35,964 nt of DNA from Pseudomonadota bacterium (GCA_027623205.1 JAQBYC010000041.1:1-35964); one strand, 5' to 3'; shown: positions 14,556-23,287, counted from the first letter of the stretch. The notes: generated from the letters alone by a model not told the origin. A program made the numbers and translations.

Positions 14556-15497
14556 TCAAGATAGGGCGGCCTTCAACCGGCTGGCGGCCAGGGACTGCGC
14601 CATTATGGAATCGTCCAGCAATGGCGCCATGGAAAAGAAGCCGTGTATCATGCCCTCGAAATCCACATGCTCGCAGGCGACGCCGTCGGCGTTTAGCCGC
14701 TCGCTGCAGGCCCGGCCTTCGTGGTTGAGAATGTCGCATTCCGCCGTGATCAACAGGGCTGGCGGCAGGCCGGCGAAGCTGGCCGCCCGCGCAGGCGAGG
14801 CGCGCCAGTCGGCCAATTCCTCGTCGCTGTTCAGGTAATGCTCGCGGAAATAAGGTATCGATGCCGCCATAAGGGGGCCATAGCCTGCACCATAGGTTTG
14901 GTAGGTTGGCGTGCCGCCGGTGTAATCCATCACCGGATAGACCAATAGTTGGTAGGCGATGGCCAGGCTATCGTTATTGTCCCGCGCCATCAGCGCGATC
15001 ACCAGGGCTAGGTTGCCGCCGGCGCTGTCGCCGCCGACGGCAATGCGGTCGGCCCGCACGCCCATGGCCCCGGCATTGTCCGACAGCCATTTGGTGGCGG
15101 CATAACAATCATCGACCGCCGCCGGAAACTTTGCTTCCGGCCCCATGCGGTAATCCACCGACATGACCACGATATTGGCGTCCCGGCACATGGCCCGGGC
15201 AACGGAATCGTGAGTATCCATGCTGCCGATGACATGGCCACCGCCATGATAATAGACCAAGGCGCCCAAGGCATCGCCGCCGCCATCAGGGCGATAGACC
15301 CGCACCGGAATTTCACCGTCGGGTCCGGGAATGCCGCGATCCTCAACCGAACCCAGTTCGATGGGCGGAATGTTACGCGCCCGCACGCCGGCCTCCATCT
15401 GTTCGCGCGCGTCGACCGGGCTCAACTCGTGCATCGGTTTCAGGCCCAGGGCCTTCATCGCTTCCAATAATTCCACCAATTGTGGTTTCATAGCCAT
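14556..15497 (-). CDS. Alpha/beta hydrolase, hormone-sensitive-lipase (HSL) family esterase
   Basis: 313 residues with all marks of the HSL/arylacetamide deacetylase family: the oxyanion motif HGGG at 84-87 (YYHGGGHVIGS), the nucleophile Ser158 in GDSAGGN, the acid Asp255 (ITAECDIL) and His285 (EGMIHGF). It hydrolyses short acyl or lactone-type esters in the cytoplasm; no signal peptide is present. It is the last gene of a minus-strand unit with the SDR (30 bases upstream) and the zinc alcohol dehydrogenase, which suggests hydrolysis and oxidation of an ester or lactone, although the substrate is unknown. Confidence 0.92.
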   Translation of the reverse strand: MAMKPQLVELLEAMKALGLKPMHELSPVDAREQMEAGVRARNIPPIELGSVEDRGIPGPDGEIPVRVYRPDGGGDALGALVYYHGGGHVIGSMDTHDSVARAMCRDANIVVMSVDYRMGPEAKFPAAVDDCYAATKWLSDNAGAMGVRADRIAVGGDSAGGNLALVIALMARDNNDSLAIAYQLLVYPVMDYTGGTPTYQTYGAGYGPLMAASIPYFREHYLNSDEELADWRASPARAASFAGLPPALLITAECDILNHEGRACSERLNADGVACEHVDFEGMIHGFFSMAPLLDDSIMAQSLAASRLKAALS

Positions 15498-15527
15498 GAC
15501 GAATTTTCCTTCACAAGATTGATATTT

Positions 15528-16289
15528 TCAGTACTGCACACTCTGGGTCAGGGCGCCATCCACCAGCAAATTGGTTCCGGTAATAAAACTGGCCAGGGGA
15601 CTGCATAGAAAGACCGCGGCATTGGCCACTTCCTCCGGCGTGCCCATGCGACCCATGGGGTTCAGGCCCAGGGCGCCCTTGAAGATTTCCGGCGTTTCCT
15701 GTTCCCGCTGATGCCAGATCCCACCCTTGAAATAGATTGTGCCGGGCGATACCACATTGACGCGCAGACCTTTGGGCGCGAGTTCGTGGGCCAGATTGGA
15801 CATGTGGTTGATCAGGGCTGCCTTCATGGTGTTGTAGGCCCGCACGCCGCCAAAATATTGCAGGGCTGCAACCGAGCCGATGGCAACAATGGCGCCGGCA
15901 TCGGATTTTTCCAGATAGGGTTGGGCCGACCGTACTGTGTGAATGGTGCCCATGACGTCGACTTCAAAGGCGGTGCGCCAGGCTTCATCGGTATCTGCGC
16001 CGGCCATGGCCGAGACATTGACGATCAGTATATCCAAGCCGCCCAATTCGCCAGCCGCCGCGTCAATCCAAGCCTGCAACGCCACCCCGTCAGCCACATC
16101 GACGCTGGCGCCGGTGGCCTGTACGCCCATGCCTCGCAATGCCGCAACGGTTTCCGCCACTTCTTCTGCGTTCCGAGCACAGACCGCCACATCGGCGCCT
16201 TCCTTGGCCAGACCCTCGGCGATGGCGCGGCCAATGCCCCTGCTGCCGCCCGTAACGAGGGCTTTCCGACCTTTCAGTCCTAAATCCAT
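15528..16289 (-). CDS. SDR-family oxidoreductase (3-oxoacyl reductase-like)
   Basis: 253 residues from ATG at 16289, preceded by GGAAGGCAGGG; an ATG 16 codons earlier lacks such a site. TGGSRGIG at 13-20 binds the cofactor, Arg40 (CARN) suggests NADP(H), and the active-site Ser139, Tyr152 and Lys156 (AYNTMK) are present. The usual NNAG reads VNVS, and the usual catalytic Asn before the central helix is Asp111 (EVDVMGT), variations seen in some SDRs. The C-terminal FITGTNLLVDGALTQS is typical. It lies between alcohol dehydrogenase and esterase genes in one minus-strand unit. Confidence 0.9.
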   Translation of the reverse strand: MDLGLKGRKALVTGGSRGIGRAIAEGLAKEGADVAVCARNAEEVAETVAALRGMGVQATGASVDVADGVALQAWIDAAAGELGGLDILIVNVSAMAGADTDEAWRTAFEVDVMGTIHTVRSAQPYLEKSDAGAIVAIGSVAALQYFGGVRAYNTMKAALINHMSNLAHELAPKGLRVNVVSPGTIYFKGGIWHQREQETPEIFKGALGLNPMGRMGTPEEVANAAVFLCSPLASFITGTNLLVDGALTQSVQY

Positions 16290-16376
16290 TTCCCTGCCTT
16301 CCCAATTTGTAAGTGCGGTGGATGCTAGCACGGTCATGCCCCAAGAACATCATTGCCGGGCAAAAGAGGCGAAGTA

Positions 16377-17423
16377 TTACGGATGCTCCGGTTCCAGCAG
16401 GATCTTGCACTGGTCCGACGGTGTTTTTAGCCCTTCAAAGGCGGCCGAGAAAGCCTCAAATCCGACCACATCGGTAATCATCGCGCTGCCATCAATTCGT
16501 CCCGTATCCAGCATCTCCAAAGTCAGCTCGAAATCCCGCCGCTCATACATGTAGACATAGCGGACGGACAGTTCCTTGGTGATCGCTTTAACCGGCATGA
16601 CGTTATCGGGCCGCATGCAAACGCCTGCCACGATCAACCGGCCGTTCAGGGGAGCATAGTCCATGGCCAGTTGCTGGCTGCCCGGCACACCGACACAGTC
16701 AAAGACGACATCCGGCCGACGGCCGGCGATCTGCTTATAGCGGCCGATGACGTTTTCCTTGCTGGCGTCAATGCCATTGGTGGCACCCATGGCAGCGGCC
16801 TTGCCCAGGCGGCCCGATAACAGATCGCTGACCACCACATGCCGGGCGCCGAAAAAACGGCACCAAAGCGCCACCGCCAGGCCAATGGGGCCGCCGCCGA
16901 CGATTAAAGCGGCATCGCCGGGCCGCAGGTTGGCGGCCCGGACCGCATGCAGGCCAACCGCCAAAGGTTCCACCAGGGCGCCCCGGCGATAGTCCACGCC
17001 ATTGGGCAGGGCCAGGGCTTCCGCGCCGCCAACCCGGACGTAGTCCGCATAGGCGCCGCCCAATTTCCCCATGCCGCCGAATTGGACGCTTTGGCAGCGG
17101 TGACCGCGGCCGGCGAGACAGTCCAGGCAGCGGCCGCAGGCAATGTAGGGCAGGGCGCAGATGCGATCCCCTTCATGCCAGTCACCAGGGGCATGGCAGC
17201 CGACTTCCACGACCTCGCCACAGAATTCATGCCCCATGATCGCGCCGCGGGACAGCGGCGCCATGCCACCCGAACGGTCGGTCACGGCAGAGAGATGCAG
17301 GTCCGTGCCGCAAATGCCGCAGGACTTGACCTTAACCAGCAGATCGGTGGGTTCCGGTTGCGGCGCGTCGACGTCCGCCACAACCAGGGGGCGGCCCGGC
17401 GCCTCAAAAACAGCTGCGCGCAT
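16377..17423 (-). CDS. Zinc-containing alcohol dehydrogenase (MDR; threonine/sorbitol dehydrogenase-like)
   Basis: 348 residues from ATG at 17423, supported by GGGGGAGGA six bases upstream; the frame extends seven codons further. Catalytic zinc ligands are Cys38 (SCGICGTDLH) and His65-Glu66 (GHEFCGE). The structural zinc site is CGRCLDCLAGRGHRC. The NAD-binding motif is VGGGPIGLA, followed by VVSDLLSGR. It oxidises a secondary alcohol or polyol with NAD(P)+. It heads the minus-strand unit with the SDR (87 bases downstream) and the esterase, and is divergent from the epimerase gene. Confidence 0.92.
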   Translation of the reverse strand: MRAAVFEAPGRPLVVADVDAPQPEPTDLLVKVKSCGICGTDLHLSAVTDRSGGMAPLSRGAIMGHEFCGEVVEVGCHAPGDWHEGDRICALPYIACGRCLDCLAGRGHRCQSVQFGGMGKLGGAYADYVRVGGAEALALPNGVDYRRGALVEPLAVGLHAVRAANLRPGDAALIVGGGPIGLAVALWCRFFGARHVVVSDLLSGRLGKAAAMGATNGIDASKENVIGRYKQIAGRRPDVVFDCVGVPGSQQLAMDYAPLNGRLIVAGVCMRPDNVMPVKAITKELSVRYVYMYERRDFELTLEMLDTGRIDGSAMITDVVGFEAFSAAFEGLKTPSDQCKILLEPEHP

Positions 17424-17517
17424 TCGCTCGTCCTCCCCCGCCATTTTGATTACTATTCCGATGGCGCTATTGTCGAAGCTGCTGTTGTTGAACGCAAGAC
17501 GGAATGATCAACGAACC

Positions 17518-18579
17518 ATGACCGACCCCCTCATGACCGAAAGACTGGATCCCGCGGATTTCCCCGACGGCTTTGCCGACGCCGTGGCGTTGGAAGAATT
17601 CATGACGCGGCCCACCCGGGCCCTGATTGACGATCTGGCCCAACTTGACGGCGACATCATGGTGTTGGGCGTGGGCGGCAAGATGGGACCTACCCTGGCG
17701 CGCCTGGCCAAGCGGGCCGCGCCGGGCAAACGCGTCATGGGGGTTGCCCGCTTTTCCGAAGCCGGCCTGATCGAGCAGTTGCAAAGCCACGATGTCGAGA
17801 CCATTACCTGCGACCTGTTGGATCGATGCGCGGTGGCTGAACTGCCCGAAGTGGCGAATATCATCTTCATGGCCGGGCGCAAGTTCGGCTCTGCCGGAGC
17901 CGAAGAACTGACCTGGGCCATGAACGTGCATGTCCCGGCTCTGGTGGCCGAACGGTTTCAGAAGTCCCGCATCGTTACGTTCTCCACCGGTTGCGTCTAT
18001 CCCTTCGTGCCGATCAATTCGCAAGGTGCGACAGAGGCCATGACGGCTACACCACCACCAGGTGAATACGCCAATTCCTGCGTGGGGCGGGAGCGGATGT
18101 TTCAGCATTTTTCCAACCGGTTTGGCACACCGGGGCGCATCATCCGCCTGAACTATGCCATCGATATGCGCTACGGCGTGCTGCATGACGTCGCCGCCAA
18201 GGTTTGGGCCGGCGAGGTCATTGATTTGCGCATGGGTCATGTCAACGTCATCTGGCAGGGTGATGCCAATGCCCAGGTCCTGCGCGCCCTGCGCCATTGC
18301 ACCACGCCGCCCAGTCCCCTGAATGTTTCCGGCCCGGAGACGACTGCGATCGCCTGGCTGGCCCAGGCCTTTGCTGAACGCTTCGGCAAGCCGGCCTTGC
18401 TGCAAGGAGAGCCGGAGAAAATGGCCTGGTTGGTCAATACCGCCGAAGCCACGAAGCTGTTTGGCTATCCCATGGTGCCATTGCATTGCATGGTGGATTG
18501 GGTCGCCGATTGGATAGCCGGGGACAGGGGCAGTTTGGGCAAGCCAACCCATTTTGAAGTGCGGGATGGCAATTATTGA
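17518..18579 (+). CDS. NAD-dependent epimerase/dehydratase family protein
   Basis: 353 residues from ATG at 17518 (a second ATG five codons later is possible). Extended-SDR fold: the Rossmann motif appears as VLGVGGKMGPTLA, followed by NIIFMAGRKFGS and FSTGCVYPF (Ser/Thr of the active site). The catalytic Tyr lies in GEYANSCVGRERMF; four residues after it stands Cys instead of the usual Lys. A substrate-binding domain follows (RIIRLNYAIDMRYGVLHD, NVSGPETT). It probably acts on a sugar or sugar-acid derivative. It overlaps the GNAT gene by 14 bases. Confidence 0.85.
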   Translation: MTDPLMTERLDPADFPDGFADAVALEEFMTRPTRALIDDLAQLDGDIMVLGVGGKMGPTLARLAKRAAPGKRVMGVARFSEAGLIEQLQSHDVETITCDLLDRCAVAELPEVANIIFMAGRKFGSAGAEELTWAMNVHVPALVAERFQKSRIVTFSTGCVYPFVPINSQGATEAMTATPPPGEYANSCVGRERMFQHFSNRFGTPGRIIRLNYAIDMRYGVLHDVAAKVWAGEVIDLRMGHVNVIWQGDANAQVLRALRHCTTPPSPLNVSGPETTAIAWLAQAFAERFGKPALLQGEPEKMAWLVNTAEATKLFGYPMVPLHCMVDWVADWIAGDRGSLGKPTHFEVRDGNY

Positions 18580-19420
18580 CAATTTGATCTGGCAGGAGCT
18601 GGCGTTGTCCGAAATTGGACAGGCCGCCGCCCTCAACGCGGAGGCGGGCTGGAACCAGACCACCACCGATTGGCGGTTCATGCTGGAACGAGGCGAGGGC
18701 ACCGGGGTCAGCGAGCAGGCTTTGGTGGCGACGTCCATGTTGCTGCCCTACGGCAACCGTTTTGCCTGGATCGCGATGATACTGGTCACCGCTCCTTGGC
18801 AACGGCAGGGTCTGGCCAGCGCCTTGATGCGCCGCTGCATCGCCCGCGCGGAGGCCTTGCAGCTTGTCCCTGGACTGGATGCGACCGAGGCCGGGCGCAA
18901 GGTTTATCTGCCCCTGGGCTTTCAGGATATCTACCCGCTAACCCGTTGGCAGGCGGACAGTCCCGGCGTAACAAAGGCAAATTCGGGCGCTGGCGTACGG
19001 CCCATGCTTGCGGGGGATCTAGGGGCGGTCGCGATCTGGGACGCCGGCATCTTCGGCGTCCTGCGTGGGGATCTGTTGGCGCATTTGCACGGCCGTTGTC
19101 CCGAACGCGCCTTCTTGTTGGAAAGGGGGGGCGATATACAAGGCTTTGTACTGGCCCGCGATGGTCGCCTGGCGACGCAGATCGGTCCCCTGTCAGCCAG
19201 CGGCGTCGAGGGTGCTCTCGCCTTGTTGCAGGCGGCTTTGGCGGATCAGACGGGCCCGGTATTTCTGGATGCCGCCGACCACCATAATGAACTTGCCAAA
19301 TGGCTGGGGGGCGCCGGTTTCAGTAAACAGCGGGGCTATATGCGCATGCTGTTGGGAACCCGGTCGCCCATCGATGATCCCGACCGGGTGTTCCTTATCG
19401 CCGGGCCGGAACTGGGTTAA
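18566..19420 (+). CDS. GNAT-family N-acetyltransferase
   Basis: 284 residues from ATG at 18566, overlapping the previous gene's end by 14 bases (the frame opens at a TTG at 18554). The acetyl-CoA-binding motif A is VTAPWQRQGLASALMRRCIARAEA, followed by EAGRKVYLPLGFQDIYPLTRW, a normal GNAT C-terminal strand. The second half (about 140-284) carries the additional domain seen in two-domain GNATs (VFLDAADHHNELAKWLGGAGF). It transfers an acetyl group to an amine or hydroxyl of unknown identity. Tight coupling with the epimerase-family gene suggests a shared substrate. Confidence 0.85.
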   Translation: MAIIDNLIWQELALSEIGQAAALNAEAGWNQTTTDWRFMLERGEGTGVSEQALVATSMLLPYGNRFAWIAMILVTAPWQRQGLASALMRRCIARAEALQLVPGLDATEAGRKVYLPLGFQDIYPLTRWQADSPGVTKANSGAGVRPMLAGDLGAVAIWDAGIFGVLRGDLLAHLHGRCPERAFLLERGGDIQGFVLARDGRLATQIGPLSASGVEGALALLQAALADQTGPVFLDAADHHNELAKWLGGAGFSKQRGYMRMLLGTRSPIDDPDRVFLIAGPELG

Positions 19421-19565
19421 TGTCGGATCGCGAAGGCTCTGCATCAGCTTATCTATCTCGCGCCGCACACGCGGATCACAACCGACGGTGTCCGCCGCGT
19501 GGCCGCTATTGATACTGGGCGGACAACGGGGCCTGGGCGCAGCCTGCTCAAGGGGGCATTGTGCG

Positions 19566-19609
19566 AAAGAATAAAGACCGCATCCGGCGGTGTTGCCTGA
19601 CGCGGTCTT
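19566..19609 (-). terminator. Rho-independent terminator of the substrate-binding protein gene
   Basis: On the minus strand, AAGACCGC (complement of 19602-19609) pairs with GCGGTCTT (complement of 19574-19581), and the stem is followed at once by TATTCTTT. It lies 14 bases after the stop of the ABC binding-protein gene, so it ends that transcript. Confidence 0.75.
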
Positions 19610-19622
19610 GTTCCAGTCGAAT

Positions 19623-20621
19623 TTAACCGCCGAATTTCACGGACATGTCCAGGAAGTCGTTGCGGTAGGCGCTTTTGATGTCGAAGGGTTTGTCCAGTTT
19701 AAAATAGGTTTCTATCAGCTTGTAATCCGCGTCCATGCGCTCTGGATCAAAATAGCCGATGGCGCCCTTGCGCGAACTATCCGCGTCCATCAACTCCTTC
19801 ACCAGGACCCAGTTGGCCAGGGATGAAGGGGGTTTCAGGCCGCTGTTGGCATCGACCAGGGCGGTGATACATGGATCTGCGTCGTTGACGCAGGCGGCAT
19901 AGGCTTTTTGGGTTACCTTGACAAAGTTCTTCACCACCTCCGGGTGGGACTTGAGGTAGGCGCCATTGGCGATCACGGAATTGCCGTAGGGATTGACGCC
20001 CAGGGCCTTGCCGCCGACGAAACCCATATCGTCCCCGAGCACTTCTTGAAAGATAAAGTGGATATTGTAGAACGACGTGGTGACTTGGATCGAATCGGAT
20101 TTCAGCGCCGCGATTTTGGCGTTGGGCTTGACGTTGACCCAGGTTACCGAGTCGGGCGCCATGCCAACAGACTTGGCGAAGGCGGGCCACATTTGCCGCG
20201 CCGCATCCCAGGGCGGATTGCCAATTTTCTTGCCAGCGAAGTCCTTTAGGCCGGTGATGCCGGAGCTTTTCTTCCAGTAGAAGCCATAGGGCGAATTGGC
20301 GTAGATATTAAAGACCGCGACAAGATCGGCGCCCTTGCCCTTGTTGACCAGGGCCGTGCCCAGATCGGCAATGCCAAGTTGGTTTTTGCCAATGCCAACG
20401 CGCTGGGATGACAGGGTCGATCCCTTGCCCTGTTCGATGGTCAAATCGATACCGGCGTCTTTGTACCAGCCTTGCGACTTGGCCCAATAGACCGGCGCGT
20501 GATCACCGCCCGCGACCCAATTCAGAATGAAACTGACCTTTTCCGCTTCCGCCGCTTGCGCCGAACCGTTCGCCAGTACCGCGCCGCATAGCGCCGCGAG
20601 GGCGAGTTTGAAAATTTTCAT
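19623..20621 (-). CDS. ABC transporter substrate-binding protein, NMT1/SsuA/ThiY type
   Basis: 332 residues from ATG at 20621 with an excellent site, AAGGGAGG seven bases upstream; the frame runs far 5' without support. A signal peptide is present (MKIFKLALAALCGAVLANGSAQA, cleavage after AQA). The mature protein starts VSFILNWVAGGDHAPVYWAKSQGWYKDAGIDL, the hallmark of periplasmic binding proteins for pyrimidine precursors, sulfonates, taurine and similar small molecules, followed by GTALVNKGKGADLVAV and IGNPPWDAARQMWP. It delivers its ligand to the permease and ATPase at 23288-24847. It is divergent from the TetR gene with a shared operator. Confidence 0.92.
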   Translation of the reverse strand: MKIFKLALAALCGAVLANGSAQAAEAEKVSFILNWVAGGDHAPVYWAKSQGWYKDAGIDLTIEQGKGSTLSSQRVGIGKNQLGIADLGTALVNKGKGADLVAVFNIYANSPYGFYWKKSSGITGLKDFAGKKIGNPPWDAARQMWPAFAKSVGMAPDSVTWVNVKPNAKIAALKSDSIQVTTSFYNIHFIFQEVLGDDMGFVGGKALGVNPYGNSVIANGAYLKSHPEVVKNFVKVTQKAYAACVNDADPCITALVDANSGLKPPSSLANWVLVKELMDADSSRKGAIGYFDPERMDADYKLIETYFKLDKPFDIKSAYRNDFLDMSVKFGG

Positions 20622-20688
20622 GATTGTACCTCCCTTGTATTCCGTTAGATGACGGCCTTGCCAAACCCGGGGAAATTCGATAGCTCTA

Positions 20689-20704
20689 GTAACCAATTGG
20701 TTAC
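20689..20704. promoter_or_regulatory. Predicted TetR operator, site A (perfect 16-bp palindrome)
   Basis: GTAACCAATTGGTTAC is a perfect palindrome in the 103-bp region between the divergent binding-protein and TetR genes, 20 bases before the TetR start. Its half-sites GTAAC/GTTAC with a 6-base centre recur at 21405-21420. TetR-family repressors normally bind such palindromes in their own divergent promoters. Confidence 0.7.
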
Positions 20705-20724
20705 CGGAAACATAGGTTGACCTC

Positions 20725-21381
20725 ATGGCCTCTGTCAACGCACAGGCAGCAAAAGCATCCAAGAGTAAACGAGATCCAGAGAGTGTCCGGCAACGTATCC
20801 TGCAAGCGGCCCTGGCCGAATTTTCAGACAAGGGCCTGGGCGGCGCGCGGGTAGATGTCATCGCGCAACGGGCCGACGCCAACAAGCGCATGTTGTACCA
20901 TTACTTTGGCAACAAGGACGATTTGTTTCTGGCTGTTCTCGAACATGCCTACCGCGATATCCGTAGTGCTGAACTTGAACTGAATTTGGACAATTTGTCG
21001 CCGGAAGACGGCATGCGCAAATTGGTCGCCTTCACTTTCGATTATTTCATCAAGGCGCCCTATTTTATCAATCTTCTAAATAGCGAAAATTTGCACCGTG
21101 CCCGGCACTTGCGGCGCAGCCAGGCCATTCTCGACATGCATGCGCCGGTGGTCGGTTTGATCACGGATTTACTGCGCCGGGGTATCGCTGAAGGCGTATT
21201 TCGGGCCGATGCGGACCCGATTCAAGTTTTCATTACCAATGCTTCGGTTGGGTATTTCTATTTTTCAAATGTGCATACCCTTTCCACCATATTCGGCCGC
21301 GATTTATCCGAAAAAGATGAATTGGAGGCTCGTCGCAGGCATGTCATCGACGTGGTGCTGGGATATCTAAGGCCCACTTGA
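20725..21381 (+). CDS. TetR/AcrR-family transcriptional regulator
   Basis: 218 residues. The N-terminal HTH reads RQRILQAALAEFSDKGLGGARVDVIAQRADANKRMLYHYFGNKDDLFLAVLEHAY, fully typical of TetR repressors. The C-terminal ligand-binding domain is helical (DGMRKLVAFTFDYFIKAPYFINLLNSEN, AILDMHAPVVGLITDLLRRGIAEGVF). The N-terminus is Ala/Lys-rich. It is the likely local regulator of this catabolic cluster: it sits at the head of the plus-strand genes, divergent from the transporter binding protein, and two matching palindromes lie at its own promoter and before the next gene. Its inducer is probably the transported compound or a breakdown product. Confidence 0.92.
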   Translation: MASVNAQAAKASKSKRDPESVRQRILQAALAEFSDKGLGGARVDVIAQRADANKRMLYHYFGNKDDLFLAVLEHAYRDIRSAELELNLDNLSPEDGMRKLVAFTFDYFIKAPYFINLLNSENLHRARHLRRSQAILDMHAPVVGLITDLLRRGIAEGVFRADADPIQVFITNASVGYFYFSNVHTLSTIFGRDLSEKDELEARRRHVIDVVLGYLRPT

Positions 21382-21404
21382 CCGGCTGGCATGGAGTGGG
21401 CTAA

Positions 21405-21420
21405 GTAACTAGTCAGTTAC
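21405..21420. promoter_or_regulatory. Predicted TetR operator, site B
   Basis: GTAACTAGTCAGTTAC, extended to AAGTAACT/AGTTACTT arms at 21403-21422, lies 15 bases before the dioxygenase ATG. It shares the GTAAC-N6-GTTAC pattern with site A. At this position a bound repressor would block transcription or the start region of the catabolic operon. Confidence 0.65.
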
Positions 21421-21435
21421 TTGTGGAGAGGTGGC

Positions 21436-22179
21436 ATGAATTCATTGAATCCAGCGCAAATGGCGGACTATCGCGCCCATGGCCATCTGACAGTAGAGAG
21501 TGTGTTCAGCGGTGTGGAGATGGAGGCGGCCATCGCCGATGCCGAGATCTGGGCGGAAACCGAAATCGCTGGTTTGGATGCGGCGGACCGTGCCTGGTAT
21601 GTTGAAGAAGCCGTTAAGGGGCGCACTGTTCTTCGGAAGTTGGACAATCCCGTCTATTTGCGCCCGACGTTCCGCGCTCTGGCCGCCAGCCCGAACTTGC
21701 TGGCGCTGGTGAAGCAAATCATCGGCCCCGATCCGCGGGTACTCTTCAGCCAGTTGTTCTTTAAAGCACCCGGCGGCGGCGGCCCAAAACCGATGCATCA
21801 GGACAATTATTATTTTGGCCCCAACGATTTGGAAGGCATGGTCACCGCCTGGATCGCGTTGGATGATGCGGACGAGAGCAATGGCTGCCTGTTTTTCGCG
21901 GACGGCAGCAACCTGGGCGGTGTGATCCCGCACACAGCCCCGGCGGGACAACCCTTCAATCTGTTGGTGCCCGATGAAATCGCCGCTAACTACACCATGA
22001 CATCGGCGCCAGTGCACCGTGGGGGCGTCTCATTTCATCATGGCACCGTCTTGCATCAATCTTCCGATAACCAATCCGACCGTTGGCGGCGGGCTTGTGC
22101 TATTCATTATGCCAACGGCAAAACCGAATTGACCCAACCGGCACTGACCTACGATCCGTCGATCGTCGTCGCATTTTAA
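21436..22179 (+). CDS. Phytanoyl-CoA dioxygenase (PhyH) family Fe(II)/2-oxoglutarate oxygenase
   Basis: 247 residues from ATG at 21436, with GGAGAGG just upstream. The double-stranded beta-helix has the iron facial triad: His121-x-Asp123 (KPMHQDNYYFGP) and His207 (GTVLHQSSDN), followed by an Arg-rich WRRACAIHYAN that can bind 2-oxoglutarate. WIALDDADESNGCLFFADGS is a typical PhyH stretch. It hydroxylates a substrate using O2 and 2-oxoglutarate, giving succinate and CO2. As the first gene after the regulator and site B, it likely carries out an early step of the pathway; the substrate is unknown. Confidence 0.9.
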   Translation: MNSLNPAQMADYRAHGHLTVESVFSGVEMEAAIADAEIWAETEIAGLDAADRAWYVEEAVKGRTVLRKLDNPVYLRPTFRALAASPNLLALVKQIIGPDPRVLFSQLFFKAPGGGGPKPMHQDNYYFGPNDLEGMVTAWIALDDADESNGCLFFADGSNLGGVIPHTAPAGQPFNLLVPDEIAANYTMTSAPVHRGGVSFHHGTVLHQSSDNQSDRWRRACAIHYANGKTELTQPALTYDPSIVVAF

Positions 22180-22216
22180 TTGTGGTGCTCGGGAATGGTG
22201 GGCGAAGGGAGGAATA

Positions 22217-23278
22217 ATGACCCTGTATCGTGAGGAGATCCCGGCGAAGGTTCTAGCCCGGTTGCGCCAGGGCGTGGTCATTCCAGCCCACCCTTTGGCG
22301 TTGACCGAAGCCCGGCAATTGGACGAGAGGCATCAGCGCGCTCTGACCCGTTATTACCTGGATGCCGGTGCCGGCGGTCTGGCGGTAGGCGTACATACTA
22401 CCCAGTTTGAAATTCGCGATGTGGGCCTGTACGAACCGGTGCTGCGGATGGCGGCGGAAACCGCCGCAGCCTGGACCGATGATCCGAAAATCATGATCGC
22501 CGGTCTGGTCGGCTCCACCAAGCAGGCGTTGGGGGAAGCGGACGTGGCCCTGGGCCTGGGCTATCACGCGGGATTGTTGAGCCTTGCGGCCCACAAGGGT
22601 GCGGACGAAGATGCCCTGATCGCCCATTGCCAGGCGGTGGCCGGGCGTATTCCCCTGGTCGGGTTTTATCTGCAACCCGCCGTGGGCGGCATCGTCCTAT
22701 CGGCCGAATTCTGGCGCCGGTTCGCGGCAATCGACAACGTGATCGCCATCAAGGTGGCGCCCTTTAACCGCTACCGCACATTGGATGTGGTGCGTGGTGT
22801 GGTGGCGGCGGAGGCCGAGCATCGTGTCAGCCTTTATACCGGCAACGATGATCATATCCTGTTGGATCTTGTCACGCCATTTGCCGTTCGCCGGGGCGAT
22901 GAAACCGTTGTGCTGCGGTTCCGCGGCGGCCTGCTGGGGCATTGGAGCGTTTGGGTCAAACCGGCGGTCGAATATCTGGCCCGCGCGCATGAGTCGGTGG
23001 CAGCCGGCACGGTGGAGGCCAATTTATTGCAACTGGACAGTCAGATAACCGATGCCAATGGCGCGCTGTTCGATGTGGTCAACGATTTTGCGGGCTGCAT
23101 TGCCGGCTGCCATGAAGTCCTGCGCCGCCAGGGCCTGTTGCTGGGCACCTGGTGCCTGAACCCCGGTGAAGCCATGAGCCCCGGCCAGGTTGAGGAACTT
23201 GACCGCGTCATGGCCGATTACCCGGACCTGCGCGACGACGACTTCGTGGCGGAAAATCTGCATCGTTGGCTGGACTAG
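22217..23278 (+). CDS. Dihydrodipicolinate-synthase-like (DHDPS/NAL superfamily) aldolase
   Basis: 353 residues, longer than classical DHDPS (about 290). Recognisable elements are the N-terminal GVVIPAHPLALTEARQLDERHQRALTRYYLDAGAGGLAVGVHTTQF, GLVGSTKQALGEADVALGLGYHAGLLSL, VGFYLQPAVGG and the Schiff-base Lys179 in VIAIKVAPFNRY. It probably catalyses aldol or lyase chemistry on a keto acid through a lysine imine. GGGAGG stands in front of the ATG. The protein resembles annotated dihydrodipicolinate synthase family proteins found next to Gfo/Idh genes, and is not expected to serve lysine synthesis. Confidence 0.85.
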   Translation: MTLYREEIPAKVLARLRQGVVIPAHPLALTEARQLDERHQRALTRYYLDAGAGGLAVGVHTTQFEIRDVGLYEPVLRMAAETAAAWTDDPKIMIAGLVGSTKQALGEADVALGLGYHAGLLSLAAHKGADEDALIAHCQAVAGRIPLVGFYLQPAVGGIVLSAEFWRRFAAIDNVIAIKVAPFNRYRTLDVVRGVVAAEAEHRVSLYTGNDDHILLDLVTPFAVRRGDETVVLRFRGGLLGHWSVWVKPAVEYLARAHESVAAGTVEANLLQLDSQITDANGALFDVVNDFAGCIAGCHEVLRRQGLLLGTWCLNPGEAMSPGQVEELDRVMADYPDLRDDDFVAENLHRWLD

Positions 23279-23287
23279 GTGCGGGCT

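Noticed and set aside
17467-18738. Long minus-strand open frame (423 codons) opposite the epimerase gene
   Set aside because: It is a GC-rich antisense shadow: low-complexity His/Gly/Gln-rich text, no ribosome-binding site, and the plus strand encodes a clear epimerase.
19193-19468. Minus-strand frame starting MRREIDKLMQSLRDP opposite the GNAT end
   Set aside because: Briefly protein-like, but it runs mainly antisense to the acetyltransferase and has no homologous continuation.
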